A program made the translations under genes and the position numbers. This document shows positions 16,166 to 25,702 of a stretch of 64,000 nucleotides of DNA, in pieces. Position 1 is the first letter of the stretch. Every line of letters starts with the position of its first letter. Source of the stretch: Myxococcales bacterium (lineage in GTDB: Bacteria > Myxococcota_A > Polyangia > Polyangiales > Houyiibacteriaceae); assembly GCA_029863605.1 (NCBI GenBank), contig JAOTVB010000016.1:1-64000 (forward strand), written 5' to 3'. The notes under the pieces are model-generated. The model was not told the DNA's origin. It did no database searches and saw only the letters and a list, made by a program, of their open reading frames with translations.

Positions 16166-16522
16166 ATGTTCAGAGAAATGCTGCAAGACCTCGTAGAGAG
16201 AACGGACGGCGGAGTGGCGGGGCTGCTGATGGCTTCGGACGGAATCGCAATCGATCAGTATACGAAAGTCGACAGTCCGTTCGACATCGAGTCGGTGGGG
16301 ATGGAGTACAGCGTCGTCCTCAAAGGATTGCAGCGCGCTGCCGAGATGCTCGATACGGGCACCACGAACGAGGTGTCGCTCAAAACAGAACGACTCACGA
16401 CCGTGGTCCGCCTGCTATCGGACGAGTATTTCGTCGCGCTGACTCTCGAACCGGGCGGTAACGTCGGTAAGGCCAGGTATCTTCTGCGCGTCAACGCACC
16501 CAAGTTGATCGACAACCTCTAG
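16166..16522 (+). CDS. Roadblock/LC7-domain protein
   Basis: 118 residues from the ATG at 16166, with GGAGG four bases upstream; the GTG at 16163 is too close to that site. The protein is one roadblock domain (LVERTDGGVAGLLMASDGIAID, then LLSDEYFVALTLEPGGNVGKARYLLR), like MglB-type regulators of small GTPases in myxobacteria. No GTPase gene is adjacent; instead it is followed after four bases by aroQ. Cytoplasmic. Partner unknown. Confidence 0.82.
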   Translation: MFREMLQDLVERTDGGVAGLLMASDGIAIDQYTKVDSPFDIESVGMEYSVVLKGLQRAAEMLDTGTTNEVSLKTERLTTVVRLLSDEYFVALTLEPGGNVGKARYLLRVNAPKLIDNL

Positions 16523-16526
16523 CGTC

Positions 16527-16982
16527 ATGGCGAGCCCGACGAAACGAGTCTTGGTGCTCAATGGCCCCAACCTCAACTTGTTGGGCACGCGGGAGCCGGA
16601 TGTCTACGGGTCAACCACGTTGCAAGACGTCGAGCAAGCCCTCGAGGCGCTCGCCAAACAACTCGGCGCCTCCGTCGATTGCAGACAATCCAATCAAGAG
16701 GGTCAGCTCATCGACTGGCTTCACGACGCACGCGATTCCTTCGACGGAGTCCTCATGAATCCCGGGGGCCTGACTCACACTTCGGTTTCGCTGCGAGATG
16801 GGATCGCCGCGTGTGGGCTTCCGACAGTGGAGGTTCACATTTCGAACACGGCGGCTCGCGAACCATTTCGTCACGAGTCCCTCACCGCCGCAGTCTGTAT
16901 CGGTTCGGTGATCGGCTTTGGAAAGAACAGCTACGCCCTTGGACTTCGCGCCCTTATCGACTATCTGAACCCTGCCGGATGA
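16527..16982 (+). CDS. aroQ: Type II 3-dehydroquinate dehydratase
   Basis: 151 residues. It has the signature LNGPNLNLLGTREPDVYG with the catalytic Arg and Tyr of the flexible loop, the QSNQEGQLIDWLH segment, NPGGLTHTSVSLRD, and the catalytic H104 (VEVHISN). It dehydrates 3-dehydroquinate in the shikimate pathway as a dodecamer. The order aroQ-accB-accC is common in bacteria, usually with efp or pepP between; those are absent here. Confidence 0.95.
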   Translation: MASPTKRVLVLNGPNLNLLGTREPDVYGSTTLQDVEQALEALAKQLGASVDCRQSNQEGQLIDWLHDARDSFDGVLMNPGGLTHTSVSLRDGIAACGLPTVEVHISNTAAREPFRHESLTAAVCIGSVIGFGKNSYALGLRALIDYLNPAG

Positions 16983-17006
16983 TCTATCGCGGCACGGGAA
17001 CTGGGA

Positions 17007-17435
17007 ATGAAGCTGAACCTGGATCAACTGCGAGAGCTCATCCAACTCCTGGACGAAGCAAACCTCACCGAGATCGAAGTCAAGCAGAACGACGACCGCA
17101 TTAGGTTGAGGCGGGATCCGGCGCCAGCCCAAGCGCCCTCAGCCGTCGCTGCCGATCCCGCTCAACCGGCCGCGGCTTCGGCGGAGCAAGCGGGGGGCAT
17201 TTTTGTGACCTCCCCTTTCGTGGGCACGTTCTATCGCGCATCGTCGCCCGACGACGACTCTTTCGTCGAGGTTGGAGACCGAATCGCGCCGGGTCAGGTG
17301 CTTTGCATCGTCGAAGCCATGAAGCTCATGAATGAGATCGAGGCGGAGATCGAAGGCGAGATCGCCGAGATCCTCGTCGAGAACGGCAAGCCCGTCGAGT
17401 ACGGCGACCGCCTCTTTCGAATCGAGATCGCCTGA
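17007..17435 (+). CDS. accB: Biotin carboxyl carrier protein of acetyl-CoA carboxylase
   Basis: 142 residues. The N-terminal helix (MKLNLDQLRELIQLLDEANLT) and the Ala/Pro linker (40-65) are typical of AccB. The biotinyl domain has the thumb segment TFYRASSPDDDSFVEVGD and the biotinylated K106 in EAMKLMNE. It carries CO2 on biotin between AccC and the carboxyltransferase for malonyl-CoA synthesis. Three bases separate it from accC. Confidence 0.96.
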   Translation: MKLNLDQLRELIQLLDEANLTEIEVKQNDDRIRLRRDPAPAQAPSAVAADPAQPAAASAEQAGGIFVTSPFVGTFYRASSPDDDSFVEVGDRIAPGQVLCIVEAMKLMNEIEAEIEGEIAEILVENGKPVEYGDRLFRIEIA

Positions 17436-17438
17436 GCC

Positions 17439-18773
17439 GTGTTCAAGAAAGTCCTCATCGCAAACCGAGGCGAGATCGCACTTCGCGTGATTCGCTCCTG
17501 TCATGAGCGTGGGGTACGCACGGTCGCTGTTCACAGTGAAATCGACACCGAAGCCCTGCACACTCGGCTTGCGGATGAAGCGATCTGCATCGGGCCTGAC
17601 GATCCCCGAAGAAGCTATCTAAACATTCCGGCGATCATCGCTGCGGCAGAGATCACCGGAGCTGACGCGGTACATCCGGGATACGGGTTCCTTTCGGAGA
17701 ACCCAGAGTTCGCTGAGACCTGCGCGCAATGTGGTTTGAAGTTCATCGGTCCCACGCCCGAGCAAATGCGCCATTGGGGAGACAAGGTGAAATCTCGCGC
17801 GTTGGCGAAATCGCTTGGGCTCCCTATTCTCCAAGGGACCGAGGTCGCGACAAACCTCGAGGACGCGGTAGACAAGGCCAAGGCGCTCGGCTTTCCGGTG
17901 GTCCTCAAGGCCTCGGGGGGCGGTGGCGGCCGCGGCATGCACGTCATCCAGGCGGAGGACCAGCTCCGGTCGGTGTTTCAAGCCGCAAGATCAGAGGCGC
18001 GGGCTGCGTTTGGCAATGATGAGCTCTACTTCGAGACGCTCATCGAACGACCGCGACACGTCGAGTTTCAGATCCTGGGCGATGACCACGGAAATATTCA
18101 CGTGTTGGGTGAGCGAGATTGCTCGATCCAACGGCGCCATCAAAAGATCATCGAGGAAGCCCCGAGCATCGCGCTGTCCGACGAGCTGCGGAGCGACATG
18201 ACGTCCACCATTCGCCGCGCGATGAAAGAAACCGGTTACGTTTCGGCGGGGACGCTTGAGTTTCTGATGGACGAGCAGGGAAACCTCACTTTTCTCGAGA
18301 TGAACCCGCGCATTCAAGTCGAGCACCCCGTCACCGAGCTTGTGATGGGAATCGACCTGGTTGCAGAGCAGATCCGAATCGCCGAGGGACTACCGATCGA
18401 GCTTCCCGCGCCGAACCTCGCGCCACGCGGACACGCCATCGAGTGCCGCATCAACGCTGAGGATCCGGACACCTTCGCTCCGTCGCCAGGGAAGATCACC
18501 GAGTTCCACATGGCGGGCGGCACCGGCGTCCGGGTCGACAGCGGTGTCTATGGCGGGTGGCGCGTGCCTCCTAATTATGACCCGCTGGTGGCCAAGCTCA
18601 TCGTACATGGCCCGACACGCGCCCACGCAACCGCGAAGATGAGGCGATCTCTAGCGGAGACCATCATCGGCGGGATTCGGACCAACATCCCCTTGCATCG
18701 GCGGATTCTCGCGCACCCCGCCTTCGAAGAGGGCCGCATTTCGACGTGTTTTTTGGACGAGTTCTCTCCGTAG
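17439..18773 (+). CDS. accC: Biotin carboxylase subunit of acetyl-CoA carboxylase
   Basis: 444 residues from a GTG. All biotin carboxylase features are present: N-terminal KKVLIANRGEIALRVIRSC, the ATP-grasp glycine loop KASGGGGGRGMHV, the ERPRHVEFQILGD segment, catalytic EMNPRIQVEHPVTE, and the C-terminal RINAEDP. It uses ATP and bicarbonate to carboxylate AccB biotin. It could also serve the biotinyl-carboxyltransferase at 29202-31025, for which no dedicated carboxylase gene is seen in this window. Confidence 0.96.
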   Translation: MFKKVLIANRGEIALRVIRSCHERGVRTVAVHSEIDTEALHTRLADEAICIGPDDPRRSYLNIPAIIAAAEITGADAVHPGYGFLSENPEFAETCAQCGLKFIGPTPEQMRHWGDKVKSRALAKSLGLPILQGTEVATNLEDAVDKAKALGFPVVLKASGGGGGRGMHVIQAEDQLRSVFQAARSEARAAFGNDELYFETLIERPRHVEFQILGDDHGNIHVLGERDCSIQRRHQKIIEEAPSIALSDELRSDMTSTIRRAMKETGYVSAGTLEFLMDEQGNLTFLEMNPRIQVEHPVTELVMGIDLVAEQIRIAEGLPIELPAPNLAPRGHAIECRINAEDPDTFAPSPGKITEFHMAGGTGVRVDSGVYGGWRVPPNYDPLVAKLIVHGPTRAHATAKMRRSLAETIIGGIRTNIPLHRRILAHPAFEEGRISTCFLDEFSP

Positions 18774-18849
18774 CCGTATTGACCGCGTGGGTGCGGCATT
18801 AGTAGACTTGTGTGGGTGTACTGAACGCAATGGGGGCTGAGCGAGGGCG

Positions 18850-21024
18850 TTGAGCATCAATCGGAATAAGGTTCTGGACGCGGCCCGGAAGTACCAGGCC
18901 CGCGGGCAATACGACAAGGCGATCGCGCAGTACCAGAAGCTGGTTGCGGCCGACAAACGTGACGTTCGCTCGCTGTTGAAAGTCGGTGACCTCCACGTGC
19001 GCAAGGGCGATCGCGGTAAGGCGATCGAGACCTACGAACAGGTCGCCAACCACTACGCCCAACAGGGCTTTTTCCTGAAGGCGATCGCGGTCTACAAGCA
19101 GATCTTGAAGCTCGATCCTTCGCGGCTCGACGCGCAGGTGCGGCTCGGTGAGATGTACGAGCAGCTCCAGTTGATCAGCGACGCGATGAGCGTGTTCGAG
19201 GACGTTGCCAACGGCTTCATGCGGGCGGGCGACACCGACATGGCGCTCGAGATGCTGAAGAAGATGGTCGATCTCGACCCGGAGCATATTCCCGTACGGA
19301 TCAAATACGCCGAGGCGCTCTCGCGAGCAGGACGAACCCAGGCCGCCGCCGACGAGTTCGAACAGGGGGCATTCTTACTGCGGGATCAAGGCCGCCTCGA
19401 TGACTACATCAAGGTCGCCGAGCGATTGCTTTACCACCGTGGCAATGACGTTCGCGTCGCCAAAGAACTGGCCGAAACGTACATCGCCAGGCGCGACCCC
19501 AAGCGCGCACTCGCGAAACTGCAGATCTGCTTCAAGGCGGACCCTCGCGACGTGTCGACGCTCTCGCTCCTTGCGGAAGCCTTCTTGATGCTGTCTCAAA
19601 CCGACAAGGCGACCAGCGTCTATCGGGAAATCGCGCGAATCCACCGGGAGGCACACCGCCCGCGGGAGCGGATGAGCGCGCTACGCCGCATTCTCGAGCT
19701 CAATCCGAACGATAAGGAAGCGCAAAGGGCATTGCAAAAGACCGCGTCGGCCTCAGGGCAGCACTTCGTGCCGCCGGCGCCGGGTCATCACCAGCCCCCC
19801 GCATCGACTGGCTCGGTGTCGGTTTCGATGTCTGGGCTCGGTGCGACCTCTGGGATGAGCCCTTCGTCGCAACTGAGTCGCGGATCGGGTTTGAGCGGCG
19901 CCTCGGGAATCATGTACCTCGAGGAAGAGCTCGAAGAGGAAAGCTCCCTCGGAATGGTGCCGTCGGTGTCCCACCCCTCGATGGACATGAGCGACTCGCT
20001 CGCCACCGCGCCTCCAGCACCGGCATCTTCAGGCGGCCGAGTCATTCCTTTGCCAGCACTCGCGCCGATGACTTACGCGCAGTTCCAAGCGTTGCCACTC
20101 GTCGGCACTGCGGTGACTCCGATGTCGGCCGCAGTCGCACCCAGCTTGATGGAGCGCACGCTCGAGTTGGCCGATGCATACCTCGTAGAAGGGCTCTTCG
20201 ACCAGGCTCGTGCAGTCGTCAGCGAGCTGCAACTCACGCTCCCGAATCATGCGCTCGTGATCGGAAAGGCGCGAGAGATCGAAGAGCTCGCCAACGCATC
20301 ATCGGGTGTATCCGCAGTCGCCCAACCGATTCTGTCGTCTGTCCCGGTCGCAGCACCGGCCGTGTCGTCGCCGGACGACGCATTCGATGATGGACCGGAT
20401 TACGAGCTCGAGTATGAGGAGCTCGAGCCGGGCGACGAAGGCTTCGACTTTGCAGAGAGGCTCGCGGAAGAGCTTGCCGAGGTCGCCGAAATCGCGCCGG
20501 TCGACGAAGGCGCCGAGATGATCGACGTCGAGACCGTGTTCGAGCAGTTCAAACGCGGTGTCGCGGAGCAGGTCGCCGACGACGACAGCGACACACACTT
20601 CGATCTGGGCATCGCGTACAAAGAGATGGGGCTGCACACGGATGCGCGACGCGAGTTCCAGGTGGCGATGGGCGATCCGCGAAGGCGGTGCCTGTGCTGG
20701 ACGATGATCGGCCTCATCTACATGGAGGAAGGTCAGCCGCACGATGCGATCGAGGCCTTCAAGTCGGGGCTGGAAAGCCCAGAAAAGACCAACACCGAAA
20801 GCGTCGGGCTTCACTACGAGCTGGCCCTTGCGTGCGAGGCGGGCGGCCTGCCAGATCAAGCGCGACTCCACTACGATTACGTTTTCCAGCGTGAGCCGGG
20901 CTTTCGCGAGGTCGATCAGCGGCTGCAGCGCCTCGGCGGGCCGTCTGGCGAGTCCGAGGATCTGCTGCTCGAATCGATGGACGACGTAAATCGTGCCTTC
21001 GACGAGTTGATCCACGAAGACTGA
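18850..21024 (+). CDS. Large TPR-repeat protein
   Basis: 724 residues, start set at a TTG (uncertain). The first 300 residues are tandem tetratricopeptide repeats (YDKAIAQYQKLVAADKRD, GKAIETYEQVANHYAQQG, LKAIAVYKQILKLDPSRLD and so on). A low-complexity Ser/Pro/Gly linker (about 305-440) follows, then a short repeat unit and an acidic stretch (YELEYEELEPGDEGFDF), then two more TPRs (590-700). There is no signal peptide. TPR proteins of this build are common in myxobacteria and act as scaffolds, for example in motility or polarity. The partner is unknown. Confidence 0.8.
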   Translation: MSINRNKVLDAARKYQARGQYDKAIAQYQKLVAADKRDVRSLLKVGDLHVRKGDRGKAIETYEQVANHYAQQGFFLKAIAVYKQILKLDPSRLDAQVRLGEMYEQLQLISDAMSVFEDVANGFMRAGDTDMALEMLKKMVDLDPEHIPVRIKYAEALSRAGRTQAAADEFEQGAFLLRDQGRLDDYIKVAERLLYHRGNDVRVAKELAETYIARRDPKRALAKLQICFKADPRDVSTLSLLAEAFLMLSQTDKATSVYREIARIHREAHRPRERMSALRRILELNPNDKEAQRALQKTASASGQHFVPPAPGHHQPPASTGSVSVSMSGLGATSGMSPSSQLSRGSGLSGASGIMYLEEELEEESSLGMVPSVSHPSMDMSDSLATAPPAPASSGGRVIPLPALAPMTYAQFQALPLVGTAVTPMSAAVAPSLMERTLELADAYLVEGLFDQARAVVSELQLTLPNHALVIGKAREIEELANASSGVSAVAQPILSSVPVAAPAVSSPDDAFDDGPDYELEYEELEPGDEGFDFAERLAEELAEVAEIAPVDEGAEMIDVETVFEQFKRGVAEQVADDDSDTHFDLGIAYKEMGLHTDARREFQVAMGDPRRRCLCWTMIGLIYMEEGQPHDAIEAFKSGLESPEKTNTESVGLHYELALACEAGGLPDQARLHYDYVFQREPGFREVDQRLQRLGGPSGESEDLLLESMDDVNRAFDELIHED

Positions 21025-21083
21025 GCCCTATAACGTCTGTCGGCTTGGTCCAACCGGAGGGCACTGCCCTCGTCGAGACGCGA

Positions 21084-23294
21084 ATGACCGAAACGAAGCA
21101 CACTTTCTGCCGAATCTGTGAGGCCCTTTGTGGGCTCGAGGTCACCGTCGATGGCGATCAGATCATCGACATCAAGCCCGATTCGAAGCACGTGGCGACG
21201 CAAGGCTACGGATGCCTCAAGGGGCTCAAACAGCACCGGATGTACGATACTCCTGACCGGTTGCTCTACCCCATGCAGCGAATCGGGGGTGAGCTTCAGC
21301 GTGTGAGCTGGGACGACGCGATCGGTAGCATCGGCAGCAAAGTACGCGAGCTCATCGACAATCATGGCCGCGACAGCATCGCGATGTACGTCGGGACTGC
21401 GGCGGGGTTCGGCGTCCTCCATCCCGTCTTTGCGCAGGGGTTCATGCAAGGTGTGGGCTCGGCCAGCATGTTCTCGTCTGCGACCCAGGATTGCGCCAAC
21501 AAGTTCGCCGTGGCTCATCAGGTGTACGGATTCCCGTTTACACAGCCTTTCCCCGACCTCGACAACTTGGAGTGTCTAATCATCGTTGGCGCAAACCCGG
21601 CGATCTCCAAATGGAGCTTCCTGCAGGTCTCGAACCCGATTCGCCGACTCAAGGAGATCGAAGCCCGCGGTGCGAAGATCTTCATCATCGATCCCCGACG
21701 GACGGAGACGGCCAAAGTCGCGGGGGAGCATGTCTTCATCCGCCCCAACACGGATGTTTTCTTCTACCTGTCGTTCCTTCACGAGCTGCTCGCCACCGCC
21801 AAGATCGATCGCACCCGAATCGACGAGTACATGACGGGGTTCGACGAGGTTTGCCGTGTCGCCGAAGCATGGCCCCCCGAGCGCACGGCGGAGGTCACGC
21901 GAATCCCCGCGGAGACGCTGCGCACGATGGTTCGCGCGTATCGCGAGGCAAAGGGCGCCGCACTCTACTGCTCGACCGGCGTCAACATGGGCACCAACGG
22001 GTCGCTCGCATTCTGGCTTCAAGAGTGCATCAACGCGATTTCCGGGAATCTCGACAGCCCAGGCGGGACCTTGGTCAGCACGGGCGTCATCGATTTCGCG
22101 GCATTTGGCAAGAAGACCGGCACCCTCCTGCACCAAAACGACAGCCGCATCGGAGGCTTCAAGTCGGTCAACGATGCGATGCCAGGTGGCATTCTGGCTG
22201 ACGAGATCCTCACGCCTGGGGATCGACAGATCAAGGCGCTCTTCGTCACAGGAGGCAATCCTCTGATCACGATGGCAAACTCCGAACGACTGAGGGATGC
22301 ATTCAAGCAACTCGAGCTGCTGGTCGTTCTCGACATTCAACCGAGCGAAACCGCGTCGGTCGCGACGCATGTTCTTCCGTGTACTTCGCCGTTTCAGCGC
22401 CCGGACCTTCCTTTCGTGTTTCCGTTGATGCTCGGGCTGCAAAGCAAACCTTATCTCCAGGCGACGCGCGCCATCGTGCCACCGCAAGGAGAACAGCGCG
22501 ATGAGGCCACAATCTACGTCGACATCGCCAAGGCTAGTGGCATCAACTTGTGGGGCTCGGCTGTCGCCCAACGCACGATGGAGATCGGCAAGGCGTTGCA
22601 ATCGATCCGCCGCCGCGGCGAGCAGCCCTCTATTCCTCAAGAATTCTTGCTTTCGAGCCTACTGCGGGTGACCAAGCAAGGGAGCTTCAAGAAGCTTCTC
22701 GGGGAGAAGCATGGACGGCTGAGGCCACAGCACGATCCCGGAAGCTTTCTCGGCAAGCGCGTCATTCACGAAGACAAGAAGGTGCACCTGGCGCCCCCAG
22801 TTCTCATCGAGCAAGCCGACAAACTCGAGGCTGATTTTCAACTCGAGCTCGACACCCGCGACAAGCTCAAGCTGATCACCAAGCGTGCGATCACTACCCA
22901 CAACTCGTGGACACACAACATCGAGGAATTCGTAGCCGGCGACCGCACGACCAACTATTTGTATGTGCACCCGGACGACGCAGCGCGAATCGGCGTGGTC
23001 GAAGGCGAGCTCGCGGACGTGTCGACCGATACAGCGACCGTGCGCGTGCCCGTGAAGATTCATGCTGAGCTGATGCCCGGCACCGTGGCGCTGCCGCACG
23101 GCTGGGGGCATCAAGACAGCGCCCTTGGCGTCGCTCGGAAGACCACCGGCGTCAACGTCAACCTCTTGGCCGCCGATGGCCCCGACCGACTCGAAAAAGT
23201 CTCCGGTATGGCACATCTCACCGGGTTCTTGGTCGACGTGCAGCCAGCCACCGGCCCACTCAATCCGGATCACTGGTCCGGCATTGGCGCTTAG
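21084..23294 (+). CDS. Molybdopterin oxidoreductase of the DMSO reductase superfamily
   Basis: 736 residues from the ATG at 21084; an in-frame TTG at 21045 is also possible. An N-terminal 4Fe-4S site is formed by C9, C12, C16 and C44 (FCRICEALCG, GYGCLKG). Pterin-binding segments follow (GANPAISKW, IDPRRTETA, FVTGGNPLITMAN), and a C-terminal molybdopterin-binding beta-barrel (YVHPDDAARIGVVEGE, LPHGWGHQ). There is no twin-Arg signal, so it is probably cytoplasmic. It resembles formate dehydrogenase-type or assimilatory enzymes, but no partner subunit is adjacent. Substrate undetermined. Its stop overlaps that of the TonB receptor gene. Confidence 0.85.
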   Translation: MTETKHTFCRICEALCGLEVTVDGDQIIDIKPDSKHVATQGYGCLKGLKQHRMYDTPDRLLYPMQRIGGELQRVSWDDAIGSIGSKVRELIDNHGRDSIAMYVGTAAGFGVLHPVFAQGFMQGVGSASMFSSATQDCANKFAVAHQVYGFPFTQPFPDLDNLECLIIVGANPAISKWSFLQVSNPIRRLKEIEARGAKIFIIDPRRTETAKVAGEHVFIRPNTDVFFYLSFLHELLATAKIDRTRIDEYMTGFDEVCRVAEAWPPERTAEVTRIPAETLRTMVRAYREAKGAALYCSTGVNMGTNGSLAFWLQECINAISGNLDSPGGTLVSTGVIDFAAFGKKTGTLLHQNDSRIGGFKSVNDAMPGGILADEILTPGDRQIKALFVTGGNPLITMANSERLRDAFKQLELLVVLDIQPSETASVATHVLPCTSPFQRPDLPFVFPLMLGLQSKPYLQATRAIVPPQGEQRDEATIYVDIAKASGINLWGSAVAQRTMEIGKALQSIRRRGEQPSIPQEFLLSSLLRVTKQGSFKKLLGEKHGRLRPQHDPGSFLGKRVIHEDKKVHLAPPVLIEQADKLEADFQLELDTRDKLKLITKRAITTHNSWTHNIEEFVAGDRTTNYLYVHPDDAARIGVVEGELADVSTDTATVRVPVKIHAELMPGTVALPHGWGHQDSALGVARKTTGVNVNLLAADGPDRLEKVSGMAHLTGFLVDVQPATGPLNPDHWSGIGA

Positions 23295-25609
23295 AAGGTC
23301 GCTCGGAACGACAGGTTGGGAAACCAGATCGCCGTAGTGAACACCAACGGGCATGGCTCGGCGGGCACGCCGGCACGAAAAACGCACGCATCATCGGACG
23401 ATTGCGAAGAAAGCTCCTGGGCATCCCGCGCCTGCGTGATGTTCACCCACTCGAGGGCGATCCGCATTCTTCGGCCTGGCTTTGCCCACTCGTAGGCGAT
23501 CTCGGCGTCGAGTCGCGTAAACCAGGGGACCCGTTGGATGTACTGTTGAATCATACCGTCGTCGTCGAGCCAAACCCAGCCCTCCGTGCGACCCGATCGT
23601 GTCGACATACGAGCGCTGATGATGAGCCCAAACTTGGCTTGCCAAGCCAACACGGCATTCAAGACATGCCTCACGTCGTAAGAGGGCGTGTAGTCGAACT
23701 CCTGTGACACCGTTCTGTCGAACGACACGGCTGTTGCCGTCAACTCGCTGAACCCGAGCGTGTAGGCAAGGAATGTCGAAAAACCGATCTGGAAGGGTCG
23801 CTGAAGCAAGAAAGTTGCGCCGTAGCTCTTGCCGTCGGCGGCGTCATCGATGAAACCAGCCGGTAAGCCATCTTGCGTATTGATCTGGGGGTTGGTGAAG
23901 ATGTCGACGAAACGAATGTCGCGATACAAATTGATGTAGCCACGTGCTTCGAGCGTGAGCTCATGTGGAAGAAAGAAGCGCACGCCGGCTTCGGTTTGAT
24001 TCGCACGTTGGAGGCCCGGCTCGAGTGGCACATCGCCAAGGCCCGGAAGCGGAATTGAATAAACCGCGGGCATGATTCCAAACCCCCATCCGACGAACAC
24101 ATCCGCAATGTCCAGGGCGTGAAACGTGGCGCGCGCGCGGGGACTCGCCCCTGCGTCACGTTCTCCGGCTGTGCTCCAGACGTCGCCACGGACCCCGAAC
24201 GAAAGATCCAGCCACTTGACCGGCGCGACGTTGGCGTCGACGTAGACGCCACCAATGACCCTCCGGGTTTGGGCCGCAAAGGTAGGATCGCACGGAGTCG
24301 GGATGTCCGCGATGGGATCCTCTTGACAGCGAATCGGTCCAAACAACCCGGCGACGTCGCCTCCGAGACGTACTTGGAACTTGGGAGCCGAATAGGTGGC
24401 CCAGAGCCTCGGCCCAAAGCGATGGATGTTCGCCCCGGCGTTCGATAGGTTCTGGGCGGAGTCGTCCTCGACATTCGAGAAGTCGTAGCCGTAAAGCATC
24501 GTTCCAACGACTTCCCACCGGTCGAGCCGGCCGACGAACCGCGTCTCGAGGCGATGAAACTGAAGGCCGAGCGCAAGGCGTTCACTCGGCTGGCTTTCGT
24601 CGAAGACGGAGTTGTCGCGGCCCCCAAAGGCCACCACCTGGAAGCGCGACCGCGCGCTCATCGCCACATCGGCCCTGTATTGATAGTCCCAATAGTCCAC
24701 GGTTGCGTCGACGTTGAGAGCCCCTAGCAAGAGATTGGGAAACCCATAGGCGCCCGAGAACGTCATGGATCCGTTTTTTGGAAGCGGGACGTTGAGCATC
24801 CCGGATACGTCGATCGTACGAAGCTCTGCCTCACCATGAACCCGATCGTTCGGGATCGTGCGGGGGTCTCCGGACATGACTCCCCCGGTGAAACGACCGT
24901 AACGAGCCGCTGGGGCAGAGGTATAGAGCTTGACGTCTCGAATGATAGCGGGATGAATGGTTGCAGCCCCAACCGCGGAATGAAAGAGCAGCGGGATGCG
25001 GAGACCGTCGTAGAGGTACGCGGTGCCTGATGGGGGGGCGCCACACACGTAGCCGTAGGGCTGGCCGTTGGCGACCGGAACGACACATGGCATTAGCAAC
25101 AGCGTTCGGTATGGGTCGCCCAACGTCCCCGGGATGTTTCGTATGCCCTCGAGCTCTAGCTCGATCGATTGCTGCGTGCGCGCATCTACCTCGGCGGTTT
25201 CGGAGAACACGAGCTCCTCGTCGATCGCATCGCCCTCGATCTCTAGGGGCACGGCTGGTGCTTCTTCCTCGGCGGCTCTAACCGCGAGGCGAATGTCGAC
25301 CTGAACCCGGGACGGAACGGGAATCCCTTCGCGGGTTGCGGGCACGAACTCTGAATCGGCAATCGCCCCATCGATGACGTCGCAAAGAGGTCTGTCCGCA
25401 TTGCATTGCTCGACAATCGCAGAGCCATCGGGTTCGATCCGCACAAGCAATCGGACGGTCTTGCTTTCGGGCACCTCGAGCCCAGGAGGAACCTCAACGA
25501 CGGGCAGGGTTTTGACCTCGGGTGGCACGAGGTCCTGTGCGGAGACCAAACCAGCCCACGCGCACAAGCTCAAAGCCAAGCAAGGCGCCGAGCGCCCAAG
25601 CCACCGCAT
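23291..25609 (-). CDS. TonB-dependent receptor with an N-terminal TonB-C-like domain
   Basis: 772 residues with a signal peptide (LALSLCAWAGLVSA). Residues about 30-112 resemble the C-terminal domain of TonB (VRLLVRIEPDGSAIVEQC, VPATREGIPVPSRVQVDIRL). A plug-like region follows (IRNIPGTLGDPYRTLLLMP, PPSGTAYLYDGLRIPLLFH) and then a large beta-barrel that ends in aromatic residues with C-terminal Phe. It is an outer-membrane importer. The divergent ABC permease and ATPase genes and the binding protein suggest it brings an iron or cobalt chelate across the outer membrane. The TonB-C-like fusion is seen in some delta-type proteobacteria. Confidence 0.78.
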   Translation of the reverse strand: MRWLGRSAPCLALSLCAWAGLVSAQDLVPPEVKTLPVVEVPPGLEVPESKTVRLLVRIEPDGSAIVEQCNADRPLCDVIDGAIADSEFVPATREGIPVPSRVQVDIRLAVRAAEEEAPAVPLEIEGDAIDEELVFSETAEVDARTQQSIELELEGIRNIPGTLGDPYRTLLLMPCVVPVANGQPYGYVCGAPPSGTAYLYDGLRIPLLFHSAVGAATIHPAIIRDVKLYTSAPAARYGRFTGGVMSGDPRTIPNDRVHGEAELRTIDVSGMLNVPLPKNGSMTFSGAYGFPNLLLGALNVDATVDYWDYQYRADVAMSARSRFQVVAFGGRDNSVFDESQPSERLALGLQFHRLETRFVGRLDRWEVVGTMLYGYDFSNVEDDSAQNLSNAGANIHRFGPRLWATYSAPKFQVRLGGDVAGLFGPIRCQEDPIADIPTPCDPTFAAQTRRVIGGVYVDANVAPVKWLDLSFGVRGDVWSTAGERDAGASPRARATFHALDIADVFVGWGFGIMPAVYSIPLPGLGDVPLEPGLQRANQTEAGVRFFLPHELTLEARGYINLYRDIRFVDIFTNPQINTQDGLPAGFIDDAADGKSYGATFLLQRPFQIGFSTFLAYTLGFSELTATAVSFDRTVSQEFDYTPSYDVRHVLNAVLAWQAKFGLIISARMSTRSGRTEGWVWLDDDGMIQQYIQRVPWFTRLDAEIAYEWAKPGRRMRIALEWVNITQARDAQELSSQSSDDACVFRAGVPAEPCPLVFTTAIWFPNLSFRATF

Positions 25610-25702
25610 GACCTCGATAGTAGATGGGATCGAGCTCTACCTGTGGAAAAAGACGCCGATTGACGGGAAGTCACACGACGCGTACCCCTCAGCGAGCTTC
25701 GA

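Noticed and set aside
25610-25702. Possible cobalamin riboswitch between the TonB receptor and the ABC permease
   Set aside because: I looked for the conserved GCCACTG box and found none; the gap of 93 bases is also too short for a full riboswitch.
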